50,007 bases of DNA from Eubacteriales bacterium (GCA_030526265.1 JAUNDE010000011.1:1-50007); one strand, 5' to 3'; positions 25,196 to 34,837 are shown, counted from the stretch's first letter. The notes: generated by a model not told the origin, from the sequence alone. Made by a program: numbers and translations.

Positions 25196-26074
25196 ATGCA
25201 GGGAAAAATTATCAAAGGTATTGCCGGATTCTACTACGTTGATGTAGCAGGATCCGGTATTTATGAATGTAAGGCAAAAGGAATCTTCCGGAAAGAAGGT
25301 GTCAAACCGCTTGTCGGTGACGAGGTTTGTATCGAGGTTCTCAGCGAAGATGATAAAGAAGGCAGCATTACGGAGATATTGCCGAGAAAGAATGAACTGA
25401 TCAGGCCAGCTGTCGCGAATGTGGATCAGGCGCTTGTTGTGTTTGCGGTCAGGAAACCGAAACCACATTTCAATCTGCTGGACCGTTTCCTGATCATGAT
25501 GGAATGCAAAGAGATTCCGGTAATCCTGTGCTTTAACAAGCAGGATCTCTCGGATGAAGGAGAAATCGAAGAGATCAGAAGGATCTATGAGCCGGCCGGA
25601 TATCAGGTCATATTCATCAGCGCCCGCAAAGAGGAGAGGATCGATGAGATCAAACGCATTCTGAAAGGAAAGACAACGACAGTTGCAGGCCCGTCAGGAG
25701 TCGGAAAATCATCGCTGATCAACTGTCTCCAGGAAGGTGTACAGATGGAGACAGGATCCGTAAGTGTGAAGATCGATCGCGGAAAGCACACGACCAGGCA
25801 TTCGGAGCTGATCATGATCGACACAGAGACCTATATTATGGACACGCCGGGATTCAGTTCTCTGTATACAAATGATTTCGAAAAAGAAGAGCTGAAATAT
25901 TACTTCCCTGAGTTTACACCGTATGAAGGGATGTGCCGGTTCCATGGATGTGATCATGTACATGAGCCGGGATGCGCAGTGAAGGAAGCGCTGGAAGAAG
26001 GAAAGATCCATCCGGTCAGATATCAGAATTATTTGGAATTATATAATGAGATTAAAGATAAAAGGAGATATTAA
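25196..26074 (+). CDS. rsgA: ribosome small subunit-dependent GTPase RsgA
   Basis: This 292-residue assembly GTPase releases maturation factors from the 30S subunit. An N-terminal OB fold comes first. The GTPase is circularly permuted: G4 (FNKQDL) comes before G1 (GPSGVGKSSLIN) and G3 (DTPGF). A C-terminal zinc finger carries the Cys/His set in CRFHGCDHVHEPGC. It starts 4 bases after the kinase gene, the standard position in Firmicutes. Confidence 0.96.
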   Translation: MQGKIIKGIAGFYYVDVAGSGIYECKAKGIFRKEGVKPLVGDEVCIEVLSEDDKEGSITEILPRKNELIRPAVANVDQALVVFAVRKPKPHFNLLDRFLIMMECKEIPVILCFNKQDLSDEGEIEEIRRIYEPAGYQVIFISARKEERIDEIKRILKGKTTTVAGPSGVGKSSLINCLQEGVQMETGSVSVKIDRGKHTTRHSELIMIDTETYIMDTPGFSSLYTNDFEKEELKYYFPEFTPYEGMCRFHGCDHVHEPGCAVKEALEEGKIHPVRYQNYLELYNEIKDKRRY

Positions 26075-26076
26075 AA

Positions 26077-26739
26077 ATGAAGTACAAAGTTGCACCATCA
26101 ATCTTATCAGCAGACTTTACCCAGCTTGGAAATCAGATCAGAGAGATCGAGGAAGCAGGAGCGGAGTATTTACACTTTGATGTGATGGATGGAATGTTTG
26201 TCCCAAACATTTCGTTTGGTATTCCGGTTATGAAATCGATCAGAAGCGCAACCGGTCAGGTGATGGATGCGCATCTGATGGTACAGGATCCGATCCGATA
26301 TGTGGACGCCTTTAAAGAGGCAGGCGCAGATCTTATCACAGTTCATTTTGAAGCATGTCCGGATGTGAGAGCATGTCTTGAAAAGATCAAAGAAGCCGGA
26401 ATAAAAGCAGGACTTTCTATCTGCCCGGCAACACCGGTAGAAGTAGTGAAAGAGTATCTTGATATTGTCGATATGATCCTCGTGATGTCTGTTGTTCCTG
26501 GAGCAGGCGGACAGGCATTTATTCCTGAGTCATTAGACAGAATTAAAGAAGTTCGCGAAATGATCGCGCAGAGTGGCCGTGAGATTGACATCCAGGTAGA
26601 CGGAGGCATTAAGGTTTCAAATGCAAAAGACGTTCTGGATGCCGGAGCTAATATTCTTGTTGCCGGTTCTGCGATATTCAAAGGTGATCTTGCAAAAAAT
26701 ACAAAAGATTTTCTGGAGATAATGAAGGATTATGAGTAA
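26077..26739 (+). CDS. rpe: ribulose-phosphate 3-epimerase
   Basis: This 220-residue TIM-barrel enzyme of the pentose phosphate pathway interconverts ribulose-5-P and xylulose-5-P. It shows APSILSADF at the start, the metal ligands in HFDVMDGMFVPN and DAHLMV, SVVPGAGGQ, and QVDGGI near the phosphate site. AAGGAGA lies just upstream of the ATG, 2 bases after rsgA. It overlaps thiN by 8 bases. Confidence 0.96.
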   Translation: MKYKVAPSILSADFTQLGNQIREIEEAGAEYLHFDVMDGMFVPNISFGIPVMKSIRSATGQVMDAHLMVQDPIRYVDAFKEAGADLITVHFEACPDVRACLEKIKEAGIKAGLSICPATPVEVVKEYLDIVDMILVMSVVPGAGGQAFIPESLDRIKEVREMIAQSGREIDIQVDGGIKVSNAKDVLDAGANILVAGSAIFKGDLAKNTKDFLEIMKDYE

Positions 26740-27400
26740 GTGTGCGGTTATTATCAGCGGTGGTGCATTGGATGATGCATTTGCACTGGACGTTTTGAAT
26801 GAAATAGAAGACCGGCTGGTCATCGGAGTGGACGCGGGGGTGAAGTTCCTTTATCGCAATCAGATTCTTCCGAATTATATCGTGGGAGATTTTGACAGTT
26901 TGTCTGAAGAGATCGTTACCTATTACAAAAAAGAGACGAAGGTGCCGATCAGAGAATTTAATCCTGTGAAAGATGCGTCAGATACGGAGATCGCGATTCG
27001 ATTCGGGATGACACTTGGATGTGAAAGACTTATAATTTTGGGGGCAACCGGTAATCGCATGGATCATATGTGGGCGAATGTTCAGTCACTTTCGATCGCG
27101 CTTAAAGCGGGGGTTCAGGCAGAAATACTGGACAAATGGAATCGTATTCGTCTTATCGACGGCAGGACTGTTCTGAAGAGAGAAGAGGCTTTTGGAAAAT
27201 ATTTCAGTATATTTCCGCTCGGAAGCAATGTGATGGATCTCAGTATTACGGGGGCAAAGTACCCACTCTCTCACTATACACTGACATCGTCATGCAGTAT
27301 GTGTGTCAGCAATGAGTTCAGTTCGGATGAGGTGACCATTGATTTTCCTATCGGTGTCGTCATTCTTATGGAGACAAGAGATAAGAGTGATATCAGGTAG
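26732..27400 (+). CDS. thiN: thiamine diphosphokinase
   Basis: This 222-residue enzyme transfers pyrophosphate from ATP to thiamine, making TPP directly. The catalytic N-terminal part has VIGVDAGVKFLY, GDFDSL and the Asp-rich KDASDTEIA. A C-terminal beta-rich TPP-binding part (YPLSHYTLTSS, then SNEF) follows. It is the last gene of the def-to-thiN cluster. Its product supplies the cofactor used, among others, by the pyruvate oxidoreductase encoded at 42345. Confidence 0.93.
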   Translation: MSKCAVIISGGALDDAFALDVLNEIEDRLVIGVDAGVKFLYRNQILPNYIVGDFDSLSEEIVTYYKKETKVPIREFNPVKDASDTEIAIRFGMTLGCERLIILGATGNRMDHMWANVQSLSIALKAGVQAEILDKWNRIRLIDGRTVLKREEAFGKYFSIFPLGSNVMDLSITGAKYPLSHYTLTSSCSMCVSNEFSSDEVTIDFPIGVVILMETRDKSDIR

Positions 27401-27530
27401 GACCTGGGAATGGAAACTGTTGTCAGAAATACTTATAATTGCGAGATGATCTATTAGGAAAACTAATAATTATTCAATTAAAAAAATAATCAATACTGAT
27501 CAAAGAATTTGATGACTATTTTCTTTCCTG

Positions 27531-27539
27531 TGCTATAAT
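27531..27539 (+). promoter_or_regulatory. extended -10 promoter of the purine salvage operon
   Basis: TGCTATAAT carries a perfect TATAAT (27534-27539) with the extended TGn. A TTGATG lies 19 bases upstream of the hexamer. Transcription should start near 27546 and give a leader of about 165 nt. The 130 bases between thiN and here hold only A/T-rich sequence and a weak 5-bp hairpin (ATTAG/CTAAT). Confidence 0.6.
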
Positions 27540-27569
27540 CAAGGAGAAATAAATACTGTCAAATTCGTC

Positions 27570-27629
27570 AAAGATATATTGCAGGACGGGAAACCTGTTG
27601 TCATTCCTATTCTGTGGTATATCTTTTTT
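27570..27629 (+). promoter_or_regulatory. terminator-like attenuator hairpin in the adenine deaminase leader
   Basis: AAAGATATA (27570-27578) pairs with TATATCTTT (27618-27626), enclosing a small inner stem CAGG/CCTG (27582-27585 with 27594-27597), and is followed by a T-rich run. It lies inside the leader between promoter and gene, so it looks like a conditional terminator. A second, GC-rich hairpin (CAGGCAG/CTGCCTG, 27653-27678) follows. The conserved core of the purine riboswitch is not present. Confidence 0.5.
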
Positions 27630-27712
27630 CTTTTTACGGATTTCGGATCAATCAGGCAGCAAATGGATGCCCTGCCTGAGCAAAATAAAAATCATATAAA
27701 CAGGAGGATACT

Positions 27713-29497
27713 ATGATGGAAAGAACAGTGGAGAATCTGAAGGAACGGATCCGCGCAGGACGCGGGATCATTCCGGCACACAAGGTGATCAAAGGCGGAC
27801 AGCTTGTAAATGTTATGTCCAGCGAGATCTACCCGGCTGACATTGCAGTGTACGGAGACATGATCGCAGCAATCGGTGATGTAGAGGCATACATCGGAGA
27901 GGATACCGAGATCATCGATGCAGCCGGTTACTATCTGACACCTGGTATGATTGACGGACATATCCACAGCGAGTGCAGCAAGCTCAGTATTACAAGCTAC
28001 GCAAAAGCGGTTGTGCCGCATGGAACAACAAGTATGATCTCAGGACTTGATGAGTACATTTCCGTATCAGGACTGGAGGGACTTCGTGAAGTCCTGGATG
28101 AGGTGAAACAGAGCCCTCTGAAAGTATTCTGGGGTGCACCATTCAAAACACCGTATACAATTCCAAAATCAACAGTATCTTTTAATATTACAAAAGAAGT
28201 TCATGAGGAAGTTCAGAAATGGCCGGAGTGTTTCGGTGTGTGGGAGACTGTAAGAGAATTCCTTCAGGAGGAAGATGAAGATACACTCGGAGCAATCGCG
28301 ACAGCGTCAAAGAACCGTCTTCCGGTATTCGGATGTGCGCCAATGGCAGTCGGAAATGATCTGAACGGTTATCTCTGCGGCGGAGTAAGACTGGATCATG
28401 AAAGCTATACACATGAAGAAGTGGTTGAGAAGATGAGAAAAGGTATGCATATGCTGATCCGTGAATCTTCTGTCACTCATTTTCTTGCAGAAAATATGAG
28501 AGCCGTAACAGAAGTGAATCCGGCATTTGCACGTCGTGTAAGCTTCTGTACCGATGACGTGACAGCGACAGATGTTCTCTCCAAAGGTCATCTTGACAAT
28601 GTTGTCCGTCTTGCGATCAAGGCAGGTGTTGATCCGATGACAGCGATCCAGATGGCAACAATCAACAGTGCGGAAGCATACCGTATCGATCACCTGATCG
28701 GATCGATCTGTCCTGGAAGAATTGCCGATATTCTTTTCGTTTCAAACCTCGAAGAATTCGAAGTGAAGAAGGTTATGACAAACGGTAAGATGGTAGCAGA
28801 AAACCATAAGATCTCCTATGACCTTCAGGCACCGGCAAGAAGCAGTGTGCTCAAAGGACAGCTGAAATGCAAACTTACAACAAAAGAAAACTTTGAATAT
28901 AAAGTAGATATCCAGAACGGAGAGGCAGATGTTCTCGCGATGGATGTCAAAGGTCCATTTGTCCGCAAGAGAAGAGACGTCGTATTAAAAGTGGAAAATG
29001 GTATCGTTCTTCCGGATCCGGAGCAGGATGTTGCAATGGTATCTGTACTGGAGAGATTCGGAAGAAACGGAAATCAGTCACTTGCATTCTGTTCCGGATG
29101 GAATCTGAAAAAAGGAGCAATGGCTTCTTCGGCAGCACCGGATGACAATGATCTTGTTGTAATGGGTGTGAGTGCAGAAGATATGTCCATCGCTGCGAAC
29201 TATGTCATCGAACAGGGCGGCGGACAGGTCGTTGTTGCGGATGGAGAGATTCTTGAATTCCTTCCTCTTCCGGTAGGAGGTATCGTAAGTGATGCGGAGC
29301 CGGAGGAAGTAGCGGCAATGGAGAGGAAGATCGATGAGGCAGCAAGATCACTTGGATCAGAACTTCCGGATCCGATGATGTACATGTTCTTCCTTCCGAT
29401 TACAGCGATTCCGGATTATGCGATCACAGATGTTGGTCCGGTTGACTATGTAAATCTGAAAATATTTGATCCAATTTTAAACCTGAGAGAGAAATAG
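27713..29497 (+). CDS. adenine deaminase paralog with altered metal-site motifs
   Basis: This 594-residue amidohydrolase has the adenine deaminase layout: an amidohydrolase barrel and the large C-terminal domain (SIAANYVIEQGGGQVVV). The HxH metal motif (GHIH, His83/His85), DHE (228-230) and FCTDD (to Asp282) remain. However, DPHE is replaced by GLDE (111-114), and the GHGPG histidine segment by FGCAPMA (207-212). The neighbour at 29511 keeps both motifs. It may therefore act on another purine or aminopurine, or be a poor deaminase. The start follows AGGAGG at 27702-27707; ATG 27716 is an alternative. It is the first gene of an operon with the true adenine deaminase. Confidence 0.85.
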   Translation: MMERTVENLKERIRAGRGIIPAHKVIKGGQLVNVMSSEIYPADIAVYGDMIAAIGDVEAYIGEDTEIIDAAGYYLTPGMIDGHIHSECSKLSITSYAKAVVPHGTTSMISGLDEYISVSGLEGLREVLDEVKQSPLKVFWGAPFKTPYTIPKSTVSFNITKEVHEEVQKWPECFGVWETVREFLQEEDEDTLGAIATASKNRLPVFGCAPMAVGNDLNGYLCGGVRLDHESYTHEEVVEKMRKGMHMLIRESSVTHFLAENMRAVTEVNPAFARRVSFCTDDVTATDVLSKGHLDNVVRLAIKAGVDPMTAIQMATINSAEAYRIDHLIGSICPGRIADILFVSNLEEFEVKKVMTNGKMVAENHKISYDLQAPARSSVLKGQLKCKLTTKENFEYKVDIQNGEADVLAMDVKGPFVRKRRDVVLKVENGIVLPDPEQDVAMVSVLERFGRNGNQSLAFCSGWNLKKGAMASSAAPDDNDLVVMGVSAEDMSIAANYVIEQGGGQVVVADGEILEFLPLPVGGIVSDAEPEEVAAMERKIDEAARSLGSELPDPMMYMFFLPITAIPDYAITDVGPVDYVNLKIFDPILNLREK

Positions 29498-29510
29498 GAG
29501 AAAAGAAGTT

Positions 29511-31241
29511 ATGAAAGAATCATTAAAGAAACTGATCGACGTTGCAGCAGGAAGAGTTCCGGCAGACGTTGTAATTAAAAACTGTAAAGTTGTAAATGTA
29601 TTTTCCGGAAAGATCGCAGAGGGAAATATCGCACTCTGTGACGGACAGATCGCCGGAATCGGTGATTACGAAGGCAAAGAAGTGATCGATGCCGAGGGAA
29701 GATATGCAGCACCTGGCTTTATCGACAGCCATATTCATATCGAATCATCATACGTAAGCCCGGAAGAGATCGGCAGACTGCTCGTGCCGCACGGCGGAAC
29801 AACGATCATCGCAGACCCGCACGAGATCGTGAATGTATGTGGGATTGACGGACTTGACTACATGATGGAGGCTGCAAAGAGAACAGCACTTGACATTAAA
29901 TATGTACTTCCATCCTGTGTTCCTGCGACACCATTTGAGCATGCAGGAGCAGTGATCAATGCACCTGAGATGGAAGAACCGATCACAAGAGATAACATTC
30001 TCGGTCTTGGTGAGTTCATGAACTTCCCGGGCGTGATCATGGCAGATGACATGGTTCTTGAGAAGCTTCTTGTGGCTAAGAAAGAAGGTAAATTCATCGA
30101 CGGACACGGACCTGGAATCACAGGAAAAGAACTGAATGCCTATACATCCGCAGGAATTCTTGCCGATCATGAGTGCTCTACGGTAGAAGAGATGAATGAC
30201 CGTCTGGAAAGAGGTCTGTATATCCTGTTAAGACAGGGTTCTGCATGCCATAACCTTCGTCCTCTTCTGAAAGGAATGACAGAGATGAACAGCAGAAGAT
30301 GCCTTCTCTGCTCAGATGACCGTCAGCCAAAGACGATCCTTCACGAGGGACACCTCGATAATCACCTTCGCATCTGTGTGGAAGAAGGGGTTGATCCTGT
30401 GACAGCGATCCGTATGGCTACGCTGAATGCAGCAGAGTGCTTCGGTCTGAAAGACAGAGGTGCGATCGCACCGGGATACCGTGCAGACATTGTTCTTCTT
30501 GATGATCTGAAAGATTTCAAGGTAAATAAAGTATTTGTAGAAGGTAAGCTGACAGCAAGCGAGGGAACTTACATTCCTGAGATCGAGCCATATGATATCT
30601 CTTCTGTAAAGGGAAGTGTTATCGTAAAAGATTTCTCCACAGAGAAGCTGAAAATGCATCTGAAGTCAGATAAGGTGAATGTGATCGGAATCCTTCCTGG
30701 AGGTGTTGTTACAGCGAAAGAGACAGCGCAGATCACACTCGATGAGAATGGCGAATTTGTCAGAAATCCGGAAGAGGACATCGTAAAGGTTGCGGTTGTT
30801 GAAAGACATCAGGGTACCGGAAATGTTGCATGCGGATTTCTGAAAGGATATGGAATCAAAGAAGGAGCAGTGGCACTTTCTATCGCACACGATTCCCACA
30901 ATATCATTGTTGTAGGTGTGAGTGACGAAGAGATGGCATTCGCTGTAGAGAGCCTGATCGCACAGGAAGGCGGAATCGTCCTCGTGAAAGATGGTAAAGT
31001 CGTAGAGAGCATGCCGATGCCGATCGCGGGACTGATGAGTGACCAGAGCGGTGAATGGGTAGACCAGAAGCTTACAGATATTCATGAGAAGGCATTCTCT
31101 GAGCTTGGAATCAACGGTGATGTGGAACCTGTGATGACACTTTGCTTCATGTCGCTTGCAGTAATTCCGGAAGTGAAACTGACAGACATGGGACTTTTCG
31201 ATGTGACTACATTCTCGTTCATCCCGGTGGAGGCAGAGTAG
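29511..31241 (+). CDS. ade: adenine deaminase
   Basis: This 576-residue cytoplasmic metalloenzyme converts adenine to hypoxanthine and ammonia for purine salvage. The canonical motifs are present: SHIHIESS (His74/His76), ADPHEIVNVCG (102-105), GHGPGITGKEL, ADHECST, CSDDRQP and the C-terminal adenine deaminase domain with IAHDSHNI. The length matches the family. It lies 13 bases after its divergent paralog and 6 bases before the ABC transporter genes, suggesting that imported purines or nucleosides feed it. Confidence 0.95.
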   Translation: MKESLKKLIDVAAGRVPADVVIKNCKVVNVFSGKIAEGNIALCDGQIAGIGDYEGKEVIDAEGRYAAPGFIDSHIHIESSYVSPEEIGRLLVPHGGTTIIADPHEIVNVCGIDGLDYMMEAAKRTALDIKYVLPSCVPATPFEHAGAVINAPEMEEPITRDNILGLGEFMNFPGVIMADDMVLEKLLVAKKEGKFIDGHGPGITGKELNAYTSAGILADHECSTVEEMNDRLERGLYILLRQGSACHNLRPLLKGMTEMNSRRCLLCSDDRQPKTILHEGHLDNHLRICVEEGVDPVTAIRMATLNAAECFGLKDRGAIAPGYRADIVLLDDLKDFKVNKVFVEGKLTASEGTYIPEIEPYDISSVKGSVIVKDFSTEKLKMHLKSDKVNVIGILPGGVVTAKETAQITLDENGEFVRNPEEDIVKVAVVERHQGTGNVACGFLKGYGIKEGAVALSIAHDSHNIIVVGVSDEEMAFAVESLIAQEGGIVLVKDGKVVESMPMPIAGLMSDQSGEWVDQKLTDIHEKAFSELGINGDVEPVMTLCFMSLAVIPEVKLTDMGLFDVTTFSFIPVEAE

Positions 31242-31247
31242 GGAAGT

Positions 31248-32780
31248 ATGAGAGAAAAGACAGCAAAAGAACCTGTTCTGGAGATGAGAAAGATCACCAA
31301 GAAGTTTGGAAAGGTGACTGCGAATAAAAATGTGGATCTGTCTCTTTATCCGGGAGAGATCCATGCACTCCTTGGAGAAAACGGAGCGGGTAAGAGTACA
31401 TTGATGAATATTCTGACCGGTATTTATAAAGCAAACAGCGGTAGCATCTATTTTAAAGGCGAGAAGGCAGATATCAAATCTCCTCGTCATGCGGTAGATA
31501 TGGGAATCGGTATGGTACATCAGCATTTCCATCTGATCCCTACGCTGACAGCAGCGGAAAATGTGTTCCTTTACACGCCGGAATGCAAGACAGTCCTCAA
31601 CAAAAAAGAGATGGAAGAAGCGATCAGAAAGTGTTCTCATGAATTCCATCTCGATATTGATCCGTCGGCAATGGTGTGGCAGATGTCTGTCGGAGAACAG
31701 CAGAGAGTAGAGATCGTAAAGCTTCTGTACCGCGGCGCTGACCTTCTCATCCTTGATGAGCCGTCAGCGGTTCTCACAGCGCAGGAAGCAGAAGAAATGT
31801 TTAAGACACTCCGCGCGATGGCAGAGAGCGGAAAGAGCGTCGTCGTTATTTCTCACAAGATGAATGAGGTTATGCAGTTTGCAGACAGAATCACGGTGTT
31901 GAAAGGCGGAATGGTCGAAGATACAATGCCGGTCGAAGAGGCGACGATCGAGCGTCTTACAAGAGCGGTGGTAGGAGAAAGAGAATTAAAACCGCAGAAA
32001 AACGACGGATCGAACAGGCAGGAGAAGGTCGTTCTTGAAGTGAAGAACCTTTCTGTGAAAAATGATAAAGAACTCCCGGCAGTCAGGAACGTAAGCTTTG
32101 ATATTCATGCGGGCGAGATCTTTGGAATCGCAGGTGTTGCCGGCAACGGACAGAAAGAACTTGCAGAAGCAATCGCGGGACTTCGAAAGTCTGAGGAAGG
32201 AAGCATCATTGTAAATGATGAGACTGTGACAGGACTTTCCGTGAAGGAACGAATTGAGAAGAAGATTGCTTTTATCCCGGAAGACAGACTTCATATGGGA
32301 CTTGTTCCGGATATGACAATGGATGAAAACCGCATCCTGAAACAGTTTGACAGTCCTGATTTCAGCAAAAACCATCTTTTGAAAAAGAAAAATATCAGAA
32401 GTGTGGTTGAGGCTGAGATCGAGAAGCACGACATCAAGATCGCCGGAATGAACGCTCCGGTATCCCTGATGTCCGGAGGAAACCAGCAGAAATTACTGAT
32501 TGCCAGAGAAGTGGGATCTGAGCCGGATCTTTTGATCGCGGCTTATCCGGTCAGAGGTCTTGACATCGGTGCGACAGAAGCGATCCATGACATTCTTTTC
32601 GAACAGTGTAAAAAAGGAGTGGCAGTACTTCTGATCTCAGAGGAGCTCGATGAGCTGTTCCAGATGTCAGACCGGATCGGTGTTCTGTGTGATGGTGAGA
32701 TGATGGCGGTTCTTCCGAGGGAAGAAGCAGATTATGATACAATAGGAAGGCTGATGTCGGGTGAACGTTATGAGAAGTAG
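31248..32780 (+). CDS. ABC transporter ATP-binding protein, BMP/nucleoside type (NupA-like)
   Basis: This 510-residue protein carries two fused ATPase domains. The first has Walker A GENGAGKST, signature MSVGEQQRVEI and Walker B LLILDEP. The second has a degenerate Walker A (GVAGNGQKEL) but a full signature MSGGNQQKLLIARE, with AAYPVRGLD in place of the usual Walker B. This pattern is typical of importers served by BMP-family lipoproteins for purine nucleosides. It follows ade directly, and its end overlaps the first permease gene. Confidence 0.92.
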   Translation: MREKTAKEPVLEMRKITKKFGKVTANKNVDLSLYPGEIHALLGENGAGKSTLMNILTGIYKANSGSIYFKGEKADIKSPRHAVDMGIGMVHQHFHLIPTLTAAENVFLYTPECKTVLNKKEMEEAIRKCSHEFHLDIDPSAMVWQMSVGEQQRVEIVKLLYRGADLLILDEPSAVLTAQEAEEMFKTLRAMAESGKSVVVISHKMNEVMQFADRITVLKGGMVEDTMPVEEATIERLTRAVVGERELKPQKNDGSNRQEKVVLEVKNLSVKNDKELPAVRNVSFDIHAGEIFGIAGVAGNGQKELAEAIAGLRKSEEGSIIVNDETVTGLSVKERIEKKIAFIPEDRLHMGLVPDMTMDENRILKQFDSPDFSKNHLLKKKNIRSVVEAEIEKHDIKIAGMNAPVSLMSGGNQQKLLIAREVGSEPDLLIAAYPVRGLDIGATEAIHDILFEQCKKGVAVLLISEELDELFQMSDRIGVLCDGEMMAVLPREEADYDTIGRLMSGERYEK

Positions 32781-33837
32781 AATCAGATTTGAAAAAAGAG
32801 AAAATATCAGCATGCTCAGAACGCTTATCATGTCAGTTGTATTTGTATTTCTGGCACTTGTATTCTGTGGATTTATCATTGCTTCGGTAGGATTTAATCC
32901 CATCGAAGTATATGGAAAGATGATTACGAAAGTATTCTTTTCAGGAAAAGGCATCCGTAAGATGGTAGAGGCAAGTCTGCCGCTGATGTTCTGTGCACTT
33001 GGAGTTGCCCTGACATTTAAGATGAACCTGAACAATATCGGGGCAGAAGGACAGTATGCAATGGGCGTCATCGGAGGAGGAGCATTTGTGCTGTTCGGGC
33101 CTCAGATCGAGGGACCGGCAGGTATGGTGATCACAGCACTCTGCTGCTTCCTTGGCGGTGCGGTGTGGGCTTTGGTCCCGGCGCTTACGAAAGCTTATTG
33201 GGATGTCAACGAAAGTATCACGACATTGCTGTTAAATTATATTGCGCTTATGATCTTAAGTTATCTGTGCCTCGGACCATGGAAGAAGCCGGGACAGAAC
33301 GTCGGTCAGACAGAGAGAATCCCAAGAGGGCTGGAACTTCCGGAGATCGGAAACACAGGAATCAATGTCGGGCTGATCTTTGGGATCCTTGTGGCAGTGC
33401 TGATCTATCTTGCATATCGCTGTACAACGGACGGCTATCAGCTGTCTGTGATCAGAAGCAGTAAAAATGCTGCCAGATATGCCGGTATCAATATCAGGAG
33501 AAATATTATTTTCGTTATGCTGCTCAGTGGAGGTCTGGCAGGTCTTGGCGGATTTGTTCAGTATTCGGCAGTTACACACCGAATTATGGAAGGAATGCCG
33601 AACAATGCAGGATATACGGCCATTGTTATCGCATATCTCAGTCGCCTGAACCCGCTTGTAGTAATTATTGTATCCATTCTTTTTGCGGGATTGCAGAACA
33701 GCAGTGCAACAGTACAGGTTCTCGGGGTTCCGACTCAGATCGCAACGATGATCCAGGGAACGATCATGCTGTTCGTGATCGCTTCGGAATTCTTCCAGAA
33801 ATATAAACTTGTAAGAGTGAAGGAGGTGGAAGAATAA
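32770..33837 (+). CDS. ABC transporter permease, BMP/nucleoside type (NupB-like)
   Basis: The product of about 355 residues has eight to ten membrane spans and the family region NLNNIGAEGQYAMG, which pairs with the ATPase. The ATG at 32770 is preferred. An in-frame GTG at 32761 with GGAAGG upstream is possible and would add three residues. The gene overlaps the ATPase gene by 11 bases and the second permease by one base, so the four transporter genes form one unit. Confidence 0.92.
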   Translation: MRSRIRFEKRENISMLRTLIMSVVFVFLALVFCGFIIASVGFNPIEVYGKMITKVFFSGKGIRKMVEASLPLMFCALGVALTFKMNLNNIGAEGQYAMGVIGGGAFVLFGPQIEGPAGMVITALCCFLGGAVWALVPALTKAYWDVNESITTLLLNYIALMILSYLCLGPWKKPGQNVGQTERIPRGLELPEIGNTGINVGLIFGILVAVLIYLAYRCTTDGYQLSVIRSSKNAARYAGINIRRNIIFVMLLSGGLAGLGGFVQYSAVTHRIMEGMPNNAGYTAIVIAYLSRLNPLVVIIVSILFAGLQNSSATVQVLGVPTQIATMIQGTIMLFVIASEFFQKYKLVRVKEVEE

Positions 33838-34763
33838 TGACATTACTTATTTCACTATTGTCAGGTGCTCTCGTATATGCAGTGTCTGTTATGTATGCCG
33901 GAATCGGTGAGACATTTTCGGAGCGTGCGGGTGTCATGAACCTCGGAGTAGAAGGCGTTATGCTGATGGGGGCTGTGAGCGGATATATCACAGCGGTCCA
34001 TACACAGAATCTTCCGCTGTCCTTTCTCGTTGTACTTCTGACCGGTGCGGTTCTTGGCTTATTATTCGCCTTTCTCACCGTAACCCTTCAGTCTGACCAG
34101 ACGGTCTGCGGTATGGCGATGCTTATTTTCGGTACAGGACTGAGCGGATTCCTCGGAAAAGACGTGGCAGGTGTTGCCGCAAACCTGAAGTTTGAGATTA
34201 TAAAAATACCGGGACTTTGCAGGATCCCGATTCTCGGAAAAGTTCTCTTTGAACAGAATCTTCTGGTATATGCGATGTATATCATTGTTCCACTTTCGGT
34301 ATTCTATATTTACAGGACAAGATATGGATTGAAACTTCGTGCACTCGGAGAGAATCCGGCTGTTCTGGATGCTGCCGGAGATAACGTATTTGCGATGCGT
34401 TATGGATACGTTGTGTTCGGAAGTATGATGATGGCAGTGAGTGGTGCCTGTGTATCGCTTGCCAACACGAACTTCTGGGCAAGTGGTATGACAGCGGGAA
34501 AAGGATGGATTGCATTTGCACTCGTTGCATTTTCATCCTGGAATCCACTGATGCTCACATGTGGAGCATTGCTCTTTGGATTTATCAGCTGTCTCGGAAG
34601 TAATCTGCAGATCTACCTTCCTCAGATTCCGACGGAAGTGTTCAGTATGCTGCCGTATATCGCAACGATCGCAGTATTTATTCTCTCAACCGGTAATTTC
34701 CGTAGGAAACATACTGCGGAGCCTGCGGCACTTATGAAACCGTATGACAGAGAAAGCAGATAA
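33837..34763 (+). CDS. ABC transporter permease, BMP/nucleoside type (NupC-like)
   Basis: This 308-residue multi-span permease contains GETFSERAGVMNLGVEGVMLMGA, the hallmark of the second permease in this importer family. Start and stop of neighbouring genes overlap as TAATG at 33836-33840, with AAGGAGG upstream, indicating coupled translation and a heterodimeric channel with the preceding permease. The purine substrate is inferred from the two deaminase genes upstream and the binding protein downstream. Confidence 0.92.
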   Translation: MTLLISLLSGALVYAVSVMYAGIGETFSERAGVMNLGVEGVMLMGAVSGYITAVHTQNLPLSFLVVLLTGAVLGLLFAFLTVTLQSDQTVCGMAMLIFGTGLSGFLGKDVAGVAANLKFEIIKIPGLCRIPILGKVLFEQNLLVYAMYIIVPLSVFYIYRTRYGLKLRALGENPAVLDAAGDNVFAMRYGYVVFGSMMMAVSGACVSLANTNFWASGMTAGKGWIAFALVAFSSWNPLMLTCGALLFGFISCLGSNLQIYLPQIPTEVFSMLPYIATIAVFILSTGNFRRKHTAEPAALMKPYDRESR

Positions 34764-34837
34764 CAGGAATGTATATATCCACTGGATATTGCAGATATAG
34801 AAACACATAAGGTTGCTTAATCACTAAGGAGGAAAAA

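Noticed and set aside
27545-27712. Purine riboswitch upstream of the adenine deaminases
   Set aside because: The conserved loop and junction sequences of the purine aptamer are absent; only unrelated hairpins are present.
30666-31649. 327-codon open frame on the minus strand over ade and the ABC gene
   Set aside because: Its translation is rich in His, Cys and Arg with no recognisable motif, and it lies opposite two strongly supported genes; it is a shadow frame.
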